NCBI GenBank assembly: GCA_004369085.1
Contig: ML210146.1
Span: 620,001 to 684,000 of the forward strand
Direction of reading: 5' to 3'
Length of the DNA: 64,000 nucleotides
Source: Coprinopsis marcescibilis
Taxonomy: Eukaryota; Basidiomycota; Agaricomycetes; Agaricales; Psathyrellaceae
Below the pieces are notes generated by a model. The model did no database searches, was not told where the DNA came from, and worked only from the letters and a program-made list of their open reading frames with translations. The translations under genes were made by a program, and so were the position numbers. Shown piece after piece: positions 48,820-62,105 of the stretch. Each line of letters begins with the position of its first letter. Within the stretch, counting starts at the first letter, position 1.

Positions 48820-51303
48820 ATGGCGGATGTTGAGAAGAGCACAGAAAAAGTCAAATCTGGGACCCAGAGTGCTGTCGCATCAGATGAATCTCTGCGTAGC
48901 GAGCAAAATGGTGGCCCGGAGGAGGGCAAACTGGTTCGGCAGTTGAAGAACAGGCATATCGCCATGATTAGGTATGTTGCAGCTCCAGTGAGCCGAATCC
49001 TTGAACTCACTGTTGGCCGGACTCGCTAGTATCGGGGGTGTAATTGGGACAGGTTCTGTTCTCTGGGGCATTATGAAGCATATCTCCAGTCCTTATAATT
49101 GTATTCCCTTCTCATAGGTCTGTTCCTGGGCACTGCCATTGCTCTTCAGAATGGTGGTCCAGTCGGTATGCGCTGTTTTCTCATTCCCGATGTTATTCCC
49201 TCCCTCATAGACCATTGTTCTAGGGCTACTGCTCGGTTACATTGCCATGGGAACAATATGCTACAGTGTTATGGTATGTACACCCGGCGAAGTTTCTCTG
49301 GTGGATACTAACCCGGGAGCATAAAAGATATCACTGGGAGAGATGATCGCGTTCTTACCCATTCAAGGAGGACACATCAAGCTTGCGGAACGGTTCATCA
49401 ACCCGGCGTTTTCGTTTGCTATGGGATGGAACTATTGGCAAGTGAAACTAGAGATTGTTTTGATGGCGCTAATGGCTTCTCTTAGGTATAATTGGACCAT
49501 TGTCTTACCGGCGGAACTCAGTGCAGCGTCCGTACTGATAAGTTATTGGGCAAGCCCAGAGAGTATTAACCCAGCCGTTTGGATAACTGTTTGCATGGTC
49601 GTGGCCGTCGGCATTAACATGATGGGAGCAGGTAACGTTTTAAGCGTTTTACTATGAGTGTAACAATCAGGTTGATGCCGTTTCTCGGTATAGGTGCTTA
49701 TGGCGAAGCAGAGTTTATCTTCGCGTAAGGATTTTTTATCTTAAGCCATCGCTGCGCCAAGCTAACGTGCTGAACACTGTTCAACAGCTCGATCAAGGTT
49801 ATTACCATCGTTGGCCTGATTATACTTGGAGTTATATTGGACCTTGGAGGTGCATGCCTAGTTCCTCGTTCCAGAAGAAGTCTGACCGTGATCGTACAGG
49901 TGGTCCAAGTCGCGATAGACTCGGGTTCAGGTACTGGATAAATCCAGGACCGTTTGTCCAATTTAAAGGAATAGAGGGGACAAAAGGTCAATTCCTAGGG
50001 TGGTGGGCTGTCTTGACCCAGGCTGCCTTCTCCTTTATCGGGACGGAGATTGTTGCTGTGAGGACAGGTTCACACAAGAGCAGACCACGAATGACAGATC
50101 TTTCCATATAGATCGCTGCTGGAGAGGCTAAGAACCCTAGACGCAACCTGCCTCGTGCAATCAGACGGGTATACATCAGTACGCACTCAGTTATGCTCCT
50201 GTAGGTGAAATACTTAAGGGCCTGTACCAGGAATACTTCTGTTCTACGTTTGTGGCACAGCGATAATCGGGCTTATCATTCCTTCAAACGATCCTGGACT
50301 TAACTTGCAGGATGGAACAGCAGCATCCTCGCCTTTTGTCCTCGCAATTCAAAATGCAGGTATCAAGGGACTGCCATCTGTAAGTCAAGGCTCGAATATC
50401 CTATAATTGACCCGGGACTTACTGTTGGGGATACATGCAGGTTATAAACGCTTGCTTTTTGTCCTCGGCTTGGTCGGCAGCTTCGAGCAACTTGTATACC
50501 AGCTCACGAGCACTATGTGAGAACAAACTCTATCTCTGTCATTCCCGGTATACTCAACGACCTCATGTCAGATGGCCTTTCCAAGGCAGGAAATGCACCG
50601 AGGATTTTCTTGAGAACATCGCGCAATGGACTTCCTTACGTTTCTGTGATATTCAACTCGCTGTTCTCTGTCCTTGCATACATGGGAATTAGCAGTGGAT
50701 CGGGGCGCGTCTTCACATGGTTCGCCAACATGACCGCGGTTGCAGGGCTCATGACATGGTTTGGCATCAGCTTTACATATCTGCGATTCTATGCGGGTAC
50801 AAAGGCACAAAACATCGATCGTACCAAGCTTCCGTACTATACCAAGTTGCAACCTTATGCTGCGTGGTACGCGTTGATATTTTGTCTCTTGATATGTTTT
50901 GTAAGCCGAAATGACCTTCCTCACAAAGCATATTACTAACCGTAACCATTGGTGTCTTCTAGTTGAGCGGATGGAGTGTCTTTCTCAAGGGTAACTGGAA
51001 GACGGATGTGTTTGTAACGAATTATTTCCCGCTGGCCTTTTTCCCTGTTCTATACACAGGTGCGCGATGGTATTACAAAAAGCCTATCGTCGATGCTATC
51101 GACATGGACTTCGTGAGCAATTTGGATGAGATCGAAGCCGATAGGTGAGTGCAACATCCGCTTATCCGACAGTCCCTCCTCAACTGGAGCAAGCTACGAT
51201 GAACCCCCGCCGAGGAACAAAATAGAAGCCTTTTGGCAATGGCTGGTGAGTCTATTTTGCAGCATCCTCTCGCAGGACATCCTAATAGCATAACAAGATG
51301 TAG
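48820..51303 (+). CDS. Amino-acid permease (APC superfamily, yeast AAT type)
   Basis: Sixteen exons: 48820-48971, 49030-49052, 49118-49165, 49224-49273, 49328-49437, 49486-49631, 49694-49724, 49788-49849, 49900-50057, 50112-50178, 50231-50379, 50441-50516, 50572-50900, 50963-51144, 51194-51245 and 51298-51303, giving 546 aa. Seen: the family signature LKNRHIAMISIGGVIGTGLF, LGEMIAFLPIQGGHIKLAER, FIGTEIVAIAAGEAKNPRR, SAASSNLYTSSRALYGL and NMTAVAGLMTWFGISFTYLR, with about twelve membrane segments. Known: these plasma-membrane permeases import amino acids with protons; substrate range cannot be set from sequence. Intron 49438-49485 is GC-AG. The last exon is the 6 nt ATGTAG, giving the C-terminus FWQWLM; a different 3' end is possible if that junction is not used. 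Confidence 0.88.
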
Positions 51304-51642
51304 CCGCGGTCCAAGGGATAGGAATAAGTCCTACTCAGTCACGAGGGAAGGGAGCACGCAGAGAATGGCTTTGAAATAGGCAGTGATAAATACAAAGCAG
51401 TGAATATCCAGATTACAGTAGGAACAGGTATCAGTCCACGCCTTCATCGGGAATGTTTCTGAAATGGATTCCAATGAAATGAGCGTGGCACATAAGCATC
51501 CAGAGAATGTTTGAGAACGGGAAGATGGATGTGAGTACAGACATGCGTAAGTGCAGAGTGGTAGATGATACTTGTGGTGAAAAGTCTAGATGTAAAGATA
51601 CAATGTACTTGACCAAACCTGGGATAAAGTGGTGGAGAACAC
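51304..51642. other. Short convergent intergenic region
   Basis: This is 339 bp between the stop codons of the permease (+) and the RhoGEF (-) genes; it presumably holds both 3' UTRs, and nothing else was seen. Confidence 0.5.
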
Positions 51643-54600
51643 TTATGCTTTGGAAGCTGGTATGTGGAGGTTGATTGCTGACATGGAAGAAAGGTAAGCT
51701 AAAATTCCGCAAGTGGGTGAAACGTAAATCGCACCTCTATACCAATTGAGAGCATCGGAGGGTGTAGGCGCATCGAAATATAGAATGGCCTTGTTGTCTA
51801 CAAGACGGAGAGCTTGGGACAAAGATCAGAAAAAAATCAACTACACAGAGTACGGCCGCTGTGCACACACCATTTCCATGGACGATACTGGCTGGTTGGG
51901 GTAATGTTTGCATCCTCAAGACTGCCCAAAGATCAACGAACGAATTTGGATCCTTTCCTTCTGACGGATCCCTACACAGGACGAGGAGGTCGTTGCAAAG
52001 AACACCAACAAGAGGACGAGGCGTTAATTCTGGAGCGAGACAATCCACTTGAACAGTTGCGCTGTCTCCTTGTGGGTTGATAGCCTCGAAAGAGACAACT
52101 GCTTTGCGGACAACCCGGGTGAGCAATAGCGGTCCATCCATAATCAGGCGTCTATGCATGGTTTTAGCCCCGATGTTAGGAAGTTCGGTCAATATTAACG
52201 CACCTGTGGGGTTGTACCAAAGGGCTTGGGAATTTGCCTCTAATTCGGGATTGCCACTGTACCAGTTTCTTCCGCGATTCAGCATCCCGCTTTCCTTCGT
52301 TGATGTTGCTTGCGAGGGACGATATTTCGGCCAAGGCACGATCAAGAGAGTCCTCCATGTAGTCATACATGGGCGGAGTGCTCTTCAATAGATCTGTCAA
52401 CTATTTTGCGGAACTTAGTGATTGCGCCAAACACAGACGTGGGATTTAGCGTACCAAGAGTTTGTATCGGGGTATCCGTTGCACCGGCAAAAGAAGGTAG
52501 GCATTAAGATCCAGCTGCGAATGGCGGGGATTTGCACGACATCGTTTGACGTACGCTTTGATCCGTTTCTTCTGGCTGCTGGTCAATGCTGGGCCGACGA
52601 TTTCGACTGGTGGTGCTGAACCTGATATCGACATGGTAAGGCCAACTAGATGCGCTGTGCTCGACGACGGTGAAATAGCGGAGCCAGGGCTGGATGTCCC
52701 CCCAGTTGTCCAAGCCGCCATTCGTTGCATGGAGTGATCAAAATTGCTATAGCCTGCGATAAATCACTGGATTGAGAGAACATGAAAGAAGTGACGTACT
52801 TGATATAGCTCGAGTACATCCTCATGAAAGCGGCGTGCTTGACAAAGGTGTCTCCAACCGCCTTACTGACTTCTAGGGTAAGCTTTCCATCCGCGTCCAT
52901 TTCCTTAATATTCGGCGCGAACAACGGTGCAGCAACCCGCTCAAGAGCAGGCAAAAAACTGTCTTGATGGAAAGCCAACAAAGCATCGATGCCCCCAAAA
53001 ACAGCCTTGCGTTCAGCCGGAGGAACCACAGTATCTTTGGGCCCGACACCACTGAGCATATTGACAGGGAGAGACGCAGGCTTGATGTAAACCTCGATGA
53101 GTTCTTGCAGATGGTTGACATACGTGCGTTCCGTGCTATCAGAGGGCTTAACTTTTAAAAAACAAATATCTTTTAAATAAACGCACGTTAAAATCTCCTT
53201 GATAATCCATGCACGCTTGGCTTTATCATCCTTGTACTTGCGTTCGTCCATTGAAGATGCACTATCTGTCGTTGCGACGCTCAGCGTCATGCTGCTGTTC
53301 CCACTGCGCAGTGCTGAGATCGACTCGGAAGAACGGAGTTGACTGGATGCATCGGAACTTCCGTTTGAGAACATCGAGTTTTCTCGATTCCGATCCACGA
53401 CTGTCGGTCTCCGCGACCTTGAGACTGTAAAAGATTCGTCTCCGTACACGCTGACGGGATTGGGTTGTTGCGATTGTGCCAGATCGTTCATGTCCTTCAA
53501 ATACGCCATCACCGACCTTAAGGCCCTCATATAAGCTTCACGAATCCGTTCCTCTTCTTTCCGAATGAATTGCTCTGCATCAATTACCGGCGTTGTCGGA
53601 CTGGCTAAAGGATGATTCGAATCGTGGTCGTCTGTCCCATTAGTAGCAGTGACGTTCGGAACAAACGTGGAAACATCGGGGATTGGGATAGACAACGTCC
53701 CTGGTTGTTCGAAAGGGAGAAAACTTCGTCGTTTGGTACGCCTAGGCGTGGGGGCAGGGGGCGACAGGAAGTCTGAGGAAGCAGGCGGATGTGAAGGGGC
53801 AGCCGGTGCCGGAGGTGCTGGCTTTAAAAGATCGCGGGACGGCTGCTTATTGAGCACAGGTAAATCCAACATTCCGGTGGTGGAGAATCGGACGTCAATC
53901 TGTGGTGTCCTGCTTAACCGATCTGTGTGCATAGGAGGGCGTATATGCGGGTTGGAAGTGGTAACGGGCATGGGAGGTCGACCGCCTGCTGTTGAGGGTC
54001 TGTAGGAAGGTCCCGGAGAAGAAGACACCGGGGGATTGTCAGGCTTGATCTTCCCCATTGACATTTTCTTCAGAAAGCCCCATCGACTCTTTTCCTTGCC
54101 ATCTCTCGATGGTCTTCGCGATGTACTAGAGCCGGATTTGTGCTCATGCGCGATAGGAATCGGAGGATGGTTGCCCATCTGGTTTGAAGAAGCGTATGAG
54201 TTTCGTTGCATCGGATTGAAGTTGGACTCCGAGGATGCGTTCGGAGGACCATCCCACATCGACTTGCTTAATTGCGGTCGAGATGAGTTCCCAGGAGGAC
54301 GCGAGACTGGGCCGAGATTCGATGACGGCCCAAGACTAGCGAATCGCATCGCGTTGGTAGGAACTGGGGGCGCACCGAGATTGAGGAGGTTGGAGCTGGA
54401 TGCCGAAGTGGAGTAGTTGGACAAGGGCGCTAGACCCCCAGACTGATCATGAGGATTGCCACCAAGCTTTGCACGCCTCAAGTCTCCAGCACTCTTCATT
54501 TTCCGGACTTCTCGATCAGTCGACTCATTAGTGCTCACTTGAGGTGGATCAACTTGTGTCGGATCGATCCTGCCACCGCCTTTCGCACTCTCAAAGTAAC

Positions 54601-56140
54601 TGCGATTTGGGGTCGTCCGTGTTCGTTGGAGCGGGCGTGGCTGAGGTGGCGGGTCATTTCCGGGCAGAGGTGACGGTGATGTGATAGATCTCGAGAGTAT
54701 CGGGGCGCGTTCAGGCGTGATTGTATGATCCTCCTCCTCAATTGATGGATGCATATTCCCCCCTGATCGGTGAGGATGTGACGAGTCGTAATCTGAAGTT
54801 TCCTCTGTATCGGTATCAGGGTCATCTTCAAGGCCAGCGGAGGGCAAGGGGAACATGGGAGTGGAAGGGGGGTATGAAGGGGTCATGGGGATCTTGGCCA
54901 ACAAAGGGTCCACTAATGCCTTCCATGGACCTTGGAAAGGATTCCCGTCCACGCATAGCGTTTGCAGAACAGGCAGGAGACAAAGCCAGCTGGGCAAAGA
55001 ATTGAGTTTGTTCCGGCGGATGCTCAGAGTGTGAAGTTTCTCGAGATCAACCAATGCTTCAGGGAGAGTGTTTATCCCAGTCGCATCGGCAATCAGGACA
55101 CGGAGGTTGGAGAGCTCGGCCAAAAAGACGGGGAGCACTCGAAGAGGATTGGATGCCACATTCAGCTCCTCCAAATTCTCGCAGTCTGCAAGCACAGGGG
55201 GAAGAGCCCCCAAGAAGTTGGCAGAAATGTCCAGAGCGAGTAATGTTGTCGCGATCAATGGCAAAGCGTTGGTCAGGAATTGGGGAACTGCGTTCGGGGT
55301 GGTCGATGAGCCCATGAGGAGATGTGTCGTACCTGCGTGTCATCGTTAGGGATTGTCGACAATAACAGGGTGAGGGTGCGTACCAGGTTGCGGCTGCAAT
55401 TGAACTACTGGAGTATTCTCTGCATGGACGATCAACGCACGGCCTTCCTCTGCCACGACTGCAGCGGACGTGCGTTCTTCCTCTTCAAGAAGCCCGGGAA
55501 AGGAGCTGTCAACATCGTCGGCTACCGGCTCGTCGTCTGTCTCCTCTTCGCTCATCCCAACTTCGTCTCTTTCATCGGCGGGTCGCCACATAATGTCGTA
55601 GCTAGGTTTCTGCTGAAGCGGCGGAACTGCAGGTACAGCACCAGACATGTCATGACCGAAACCATTGCTGTTGTTGCCGATTGATGATGAACGTGAGCGA
55701 GCACTTGATGAGTAGGCGTCCGACCAGCGAGAATGGTCGACTGGTGCCCTAGACTGTATGGGCCGAGCATGCGGTGCGTCCTTGGAGAGTAGTTGAACAA
55801 CTTCGTCCGAAGTGATGCCCATGGCTACGGGTTCTTCGTCTCCTGCGGCAATGTGAACATGGTTGAAGTCCCCCGACGCCATATGGCTTCCCGAGTTCGT
55901 GTATGCCGACGAACGCGTCGAATTTGAGGAGGAACCACCCGATGATGAAAGGGTCGAGCGATAGGGATATGGATCAGGAAACTGGGTCGGGTCTGGAAGG
56001 TGCTGCTTTGTTGGTCGAAGTTGACGATGATCACGATTTGGCTGGAGAACCTGAGGTGAAGCGTCTCTGAGATATTCGAGGCCTACTTCATCTGGAAAAT
56101 GGTCGTCGTCAACGAAGTTGTGTGAAGCAGGCAGGGCCAT
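51643..56140 (-). CDS. LRR-RhoGEF: leucine-rich repeats, DH and PH domains
   Basis: Eight exons, complement of 51643-51677, 51735-51812, 51871-52151, 52204-52400, 52455-52746, 52800-53135, 53187-55332 and 55384-56140, give 1373 aa. Seen: a disordered N-terminus (about 250 aa), then leucine-rich repeats (LLALDISANFLGALPPVLAD, LEELNVASNPLRVLPVFLAE, LHTLSIRRNKLNSLPSWLC). About 500 Ser/Pro-rich residues follow. The DH domain begins at WIIKEILTTERTYVNHLQEL (about residue 955 on) and includes LLLPVQRIPRYKLLLTDLLK. A PH domain has RRLIMDGPLLLTRVVRK, GVLCNDLLVLC and the last helix DALNWYRAINLH. Known: DH-PH pairs load GTP on Rho/Rac/Cdc42 GTPases that set actin and polarity. The combination with N-terminal LRRs recalls fungal LRR signalling proteins. 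All introns are GT-AG. Confidence 0.9.
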
Positions 56141-56704
56141 TGCAGCCGTTCCAGGCCAAAGATAATTTCCACAATTACCATTCCACCCTGGATCACACGA
56201 AAATATGCACAAACATGTCCAAGTCACTTACCTCTCGCATGTCTTCCTGTCACCCATCCTACAGAATTCCGCAACGAAATCATTTCTGTCCAGGTCGTAG
56301 AAGCAGAAATCTATTTTACTACATTACACAGCACATCAGCTTTAAGTTTTAGTTCATCGTGGTCTTTCAGCGGCCATCCGATGGTAATGGACAATCATGC
56401 ATGCACCCGACATTCCGCAGGCCTACTCCGACATATGGTCGGACTAGTCCATCTATCATATTTTCTTGATATCCTGCACATGTATACTCCTCAAAGGTTT
56501 CACCATTCTCTCCCATCGTCAAGGAGTAAATGCGGGGCCTGTGTCCGAAGAATCCCCTTTGCCCTGTGGCTACGGTCCAATTGTGATTTGATCGTTGCTA
56601 CTATTGACCCAGTCGCAATCGATAGTCCCGACGATTCCCAGTTTGCGCAAACGTCACTACCGCGCGTCTACCCGTGGATTAACAGCCGGCCAGTTGGCCA
56701 GTTC
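56141..56704. other. Intergenic region upstream of the RhoGEF gene
   Basis: This is 564 bp between two minus-strand genes. It should hold the RhoGEF promoter and the Elp4 3' UTR. No coding or RNA feature was seen. Confidence 0.5.
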
Positions 56705-58217
56705 TTAGAAGTCGTACAGCTCGGGACGATCTGAGAAGAATGCAACCTTCTTCGGTTTTTTAGGCTTGGTTTCGGAAGGTTGAATCGTCTGGCCCTGAGG
56801 TTGAAAAAAGTCGGAATTCGCAATTTCGGCCACACCTTCAAGCTGGATGCTAATCTTTGCCCCAGTTGAGCTGTTGGTTTTAGTGGTTGTTGTCGAGTTG
56901 GTTTCCATGGCTGTCGCGGAAGACGGCGCGGAGGTCCTTCGTTCAGAAACGCCCCCTTCTAGATCCAGATGAAGGGTCTCAAATATCAACCTTTTCCGAG
57001 TACATTTGAAAGCGAGGTTGTTTTCTCCGGTTCCCCCAGATGCTGATGACGAAGATGATAGCCCACGTAATGTCGAGAATCTATCACTGGGAGGCACAAG
57101 GGTTGCTGGGGATGGTAGCGAAAGCAGGCGAACGATCCCATGGTGAGAAGGAAACATGCTCGAAAGGGTAGGATCGGCTGTTGGTTCCCAATGCAATTTA
57201 GCCCTGTTAATCTCTTCGTGACAAGATCGACGCTTACCACTGAAGGCGGCCATGCTCAGAGCTGCGTCTGTTAGCCAACCTATCTTCTGGAGCCATCCAG
57301 GACCTCCCCATTGATCGGTGGATAGGTGGGGAGTGAGGGTGATAGAAGCACAAGCGTGAGGATACTTTCGAAGTAGCACCCTAATTCTGTTCAAAAAGTA
57401 CAGGGTGTCCTAAACGAGGTCATTGATCGAGGCACACATCAAACACGGCGAAACGTTTGTACCTGGCTGCTAAGGTCACCCCACGAGGGCGAGCCCAGAG
57501 ATGGGATACACAGCCGCACAGGCAGCGATGCGTCCTCTTTTATGAAACGCTCGAGGTCCTCAAAGAAGTCGGGAGTGGCAGAAAATGTCGTGGAGTGAGA
57601 TGGAGGGTGGAGTAACTTCACGGTGCCTGTCCTTTCAGATTCTTCCCGCACTGTCTGTGGAAGCCTACACGCGAGGTCAAAAACGTGACAGTAGTTTTCC
57701 GAGTTGCTGAAGAGACCGAATAGAAAGTTGGTAACAGATTCAATGCACTTCGCTAACAAACTTACCTGACAGGCGTTGAAACCGTGGTTTGGAATTGCTT
57801 CATCTGTTCGTATCTCCACGCAATCTTCACCTTACGATTTGCCTCTGGAGCTTCACTTTCGTTTTCGTCACTCCCTTCGTTAGAGGCTTCTGCCTTTTTC
57901 TGCGCTGTAGATTTGGGGAACCACATCGTGTCCATGAGGAATTGGGAAGGATCGCCGTCTACCACGCAGATGCGGTGGCCGCAAGCAAGGCCTTCCGCAA
58001 TAAAATAGTTTTGGGCGAGCTGCCCATAGGACGAATGTAGATCTGGAGCAGCGATAACCAGGGAGCAGGATAGTGGCAATCCTCCACCTAGAATATCGTC
58101 CAGGGAGGACACCCCGGTTGATACATTGATTGTCGATGAGGATGCAGCTGAGACGCGCGTTCCTGGATATGTAACTGTCTTCACTTTCGCTGAATTCTTC
58201 CTTTTGAAGGACGACAT
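56705..58217 (-). CDS. ELP4: Elongator complex subunit 4 (PAXNEB)
   Basis: Exons complement of 56705-57177, 57238-57409, 57463-57706 and 57766-58217 give 446 aa. Seen: STGVSSLDDILGGGLPLSCS, IAAPDLHSSYGQLAQNYFIA, HRICVVDGDPSQFL, VKIAWRYEQMKQF, NYCHVFDLACRLP and the late motif ENNLAFKCTRKRLIFETLHL followed by D-L-E-G-G-V. Known: Elp4 is one of three RecA-like folds (Elp4-6) that form the accessory ring of Elongator, which modifies wobble uridines of tRNA. As usual for the family, the P-loop is degenerate. The start MSSFKRKN is the first Met of the conserved basic segment. All introns are GT-AG. It is divergent from Imp1 with 167 bp between starts. Confidence 0.93.
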
Positions 58218-58384
58218 AGGAGAGGAGATGGTATTATCTGCAACAACCTGCTCTGAGTTTGTAGTTTGTTTTAGTGAAATCATTTCGCTCAAATTTGATG
58301 GCAGCGGACCGCCCGAACCGCCAGTCGAACAAGCCCTAAGCCAGGTGACGCAGCACTCAGTGCTCTTCTCGGTCTTCCTAGGCA

Positions 58385-59128
58385 ATGTCAAATGCCCACC
58401 ACGTCTTCAACCCATTGTTAGCCCTCTCAAATCGATGTGCACGCTCATTTAATGGCTTCAGACAACTGCCACCTCGACAGAAAGTGACAAGAACTTTGTT
58501 TCTTGGTCTTCATGTGCGTTCCCTAGTGGTGATACAACATCCGTATGTTCAATCCACATTCTGCGTAGACCCTGAACATGGCTTGTTTCTGTCACTTGTT
58601 CATAGAATATGTCGGGAAAATATCTCTGGTAAGTCCGACGTACCGAGTTTTCATGGCGTCGCTTAGAATCTCCAGATGGAAGGGCCGTCTATGCTACCAA
58701 CACTCGCAGTCAGTGGAGAACTTGTCATTGAAGATCGGCTTTCGATACATCTCAATCCTTCCAATATTTCACGCGGAGAGCTTCTCGTTCTTAAATCACC
58801 CTTAGACTCCAGACGCTTGATTTGCAAACGGGTTGCCGGATTACCTGGTGACATAGTGTGTGTCGATCCAACAGGGGAAAAGGCGCCTTCTACAGAGCAT
58901 GTTATAATTCCTGAAGGCCACCTTTGGATCATTGGAGACAATGCACCATTCTCTCGTGATTCGAGAACCTACGGACCTGTGTCAATGGGTCTTGTCAAAG
59001 CTAAATTGCGCGCACGGGTATTTCTTCCATGACTAAACCTTTGTTTCTTCACTTATACTATCTTGTAACAGGTATGGCCCCCAACGAGTTTCCAGATATT
59101 CAGGAGCAACATGGCATACATCGACTAG
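58385..59128 (+). CDS. IMP1: Mitochondrial inner membrane protease subunit 1
   Basis: Exons 58385-58513, 58569-58628, 58676-59017 and 59072-59128 give 195 aa. Seen: a basic N-terminus, a membrane segment (LNMACFCHLFIEYVG), then the S26 signal-peptidase core. The catalytic Ser lies in MEGPSMLPTLAVSGELV (about residue 68) and the catalytic Lys in SRRLICKRVAGLPGD (about residue 114). Family boxes ISRGELLVLKSP, HLWIIGDNAPFSRDSRTYGP and MGLVKAKLRARVWP follow. Known: Imp1 removes sorting peptides from proteins of the intermembrane space. The 47-nt intron 58629-58675 ends right at the ATG codon of MEGPS. A nearer AG would give a 38-nt intron and is less likely. Its stop is 37 bp from that of the convergent TTC1 gene. 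Confidence 0.92.
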
Positions 59129-59165
59129 GATCACTGCCTCGACCCCTTCTCCACGCGGCATGCTA

Positions 59166-60163
59166 TCATTTCACGAAATTCATGGAGTAACCACCTTGTC
59201 CGTTGGGTTCGAGCTTGAAGTTCTCCGTCGACAATCCAAATCTCCCTGGAAAGTGATGTCAAGTCATCGTCCAAAGATATCAACAGAACATGTACCGAGG
59301 ATGCTGTTGCCGAAACCTTTCATTTTATCGATCATTTCCGCAGTCTCATTTTTCTGTGCCGCCTCGAGTCGAGGTCGCAGGGAACTTAGTTTTGATTCTA
59401 TCCCTGCTTTCTGCGACGGAGATTGGACCAGAGTCTTCAATGTCTCGTAGTCTACGTGGTGACGGTGGTTACTCTCCATGTGGGTTTAGCACTGTGGAAC
59501 ATCACCTACCTTCCTGCGCTGCCGTCAAGGAAGACCATGTGTTTATGGCCTCATTGGAAGATGCTCTTCGTTGCAACGCTTTTTCGTAAGATGGATTATT
59601 CTTCAAAGCTAAGACATATTAACATCGTGAAGCATTCATCACATCAGATTGGAAATAGGGCGCCTACCTTCTGTACAGGCGGCTACTGATTCTTTGTGTT
59701 CTCCCTCGACATTCTGAGCTGGTACCATCAATCTATGTATGAATTGAACCTACCAGTTTGACATGGCAAGCCGCGATGTTGGCATGAAGAACAGCACGGA
59801 GTTTTGTTAATTCGAGTTCTTCTTCAGCTGTCAGGCCCGGTTCCAAGGATTCGCTTGTACTGATGTTGACGGCGGAGGTTTGTTCACCGGTTACCTGTAT
59901 CTCTTGCTCTGAGTATTCATCGCCCTCGGGCAACGATGTGACCTTTTCAGATGTCTCTATGCTCTTTGGTAGCCTGTTCAGCCCTGCACGGTACAGAACC
60001 AGTGCCTCATTCCAATTTGACAGACGGAAATGATCATTTCCGTCTGATTTTCTGTCATGGGCGTCCTGGATACGGACCTGATGCAAGCGGGTTAGCTATG
60101 GCCTGGATAGCATCGTAGGCTCACAGTTAGGTTCTGGTTCTGAGAATCATTGGATGTTGTCAT
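59166..60163 (-). CDS. TTC1: TPR protein of the TTC1 family
   Basis: Six exons, complement of 59166-59245, 59296-59451, 59510-59608, 59668-59713, 59754-60077 and 60125-60163, give 247 aa. Seen: DRKSDGNDHFRLSNWNEALV (first TPR), an acidic insert, LRAVLHANIAACHVKL (second), EGEHKESVAACTEALKNNPS (third) and KALQRRASSNEAIN. The TTC1 C-terminal boxes follow: LRPRLEAAQKNETAEMID, KMKGFGNSILGRFGLSTENF and GGYSMNFVK. Known: TTC1 is a co-chaperone-like adaptor that binds Hsp90/Hsp70-type tails. Intron 59714-59753 is only 40 nt, the shortest in the window; the frame and family alignment require it. All introns are GT-AG. Confidence 0.88.
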
Positions 60164-60369
60164 AGCGGTCACTGAGCAGTGGCAGTTGGTTGGTGCGAGA
60201 ACAGCCCATCACTGACTCCTCACAAGGTCAGGGGCATTTGGTCATAGATAAGATAAGATCGGGGTTATCGACACAATCACATCGAGTCAGAGATCAAACT
60301 ATTTGGTAGCACATAGATTCGGACAAGTCATCTACCTCCAAGATCCCCCACAGCACATCTCATAGAAAA

Positions 60370-61637
<1,268 letters not shown>

Positions 61638-62105
61638 CCATGAGGGCGGAAACCTAATAAGCACCATAGGCGTGGAACAGAATGATCAAGACTGTTGCTA
61701 GGGAGGGAGGAGGATACGTCGTAATCGCCCCAGCCTGGACTAGCGCAGATGAGAAAATAATACGATTTACATACACAACCATCGATATGAGAACAGATGA
61801 GAACGCAGTAACCGGGACCATGATTCCAGGCGGTGCCAGAGAGAGAAGACCTAAAAGAAACAAGGCAGGGAATTTAAAATCAAGCGATCCGCACCGTTCG
61901 CCGCACTGCGTGTTACCTGTGTGCACTGTGACACAGCCTGCAGCCTGGCTTGCTTGCTTCCCCGTTGATATTTCTTATTCTCAACCATCACCTTTATTTC
62001 TTATTTCTGGCCTCCGGTCTGGTGCTGGTCGCCTTCTAGTAGCCAATTGGTTTTCAATCTTCACATTTCTCGTACAATTACATTTCACCCACTTCTTTCA
62101 AGTTC
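61638..62105. other. Intergenic region
   Basis: This is 468 bp between two plus-strand genes. A T/C-rich stretch (about 61970-62100) directly precedes the next ATG, as expected of a promoter. Nothing else was seen. Confidence 0.5.

Noticed and set aside
58629..58666. 38-nt intron in Imp1 ending at the first AG
   Set aside because: It would be below the size range seen here; the 47-nt choice gives a cleaner MEGPSMLP junction.
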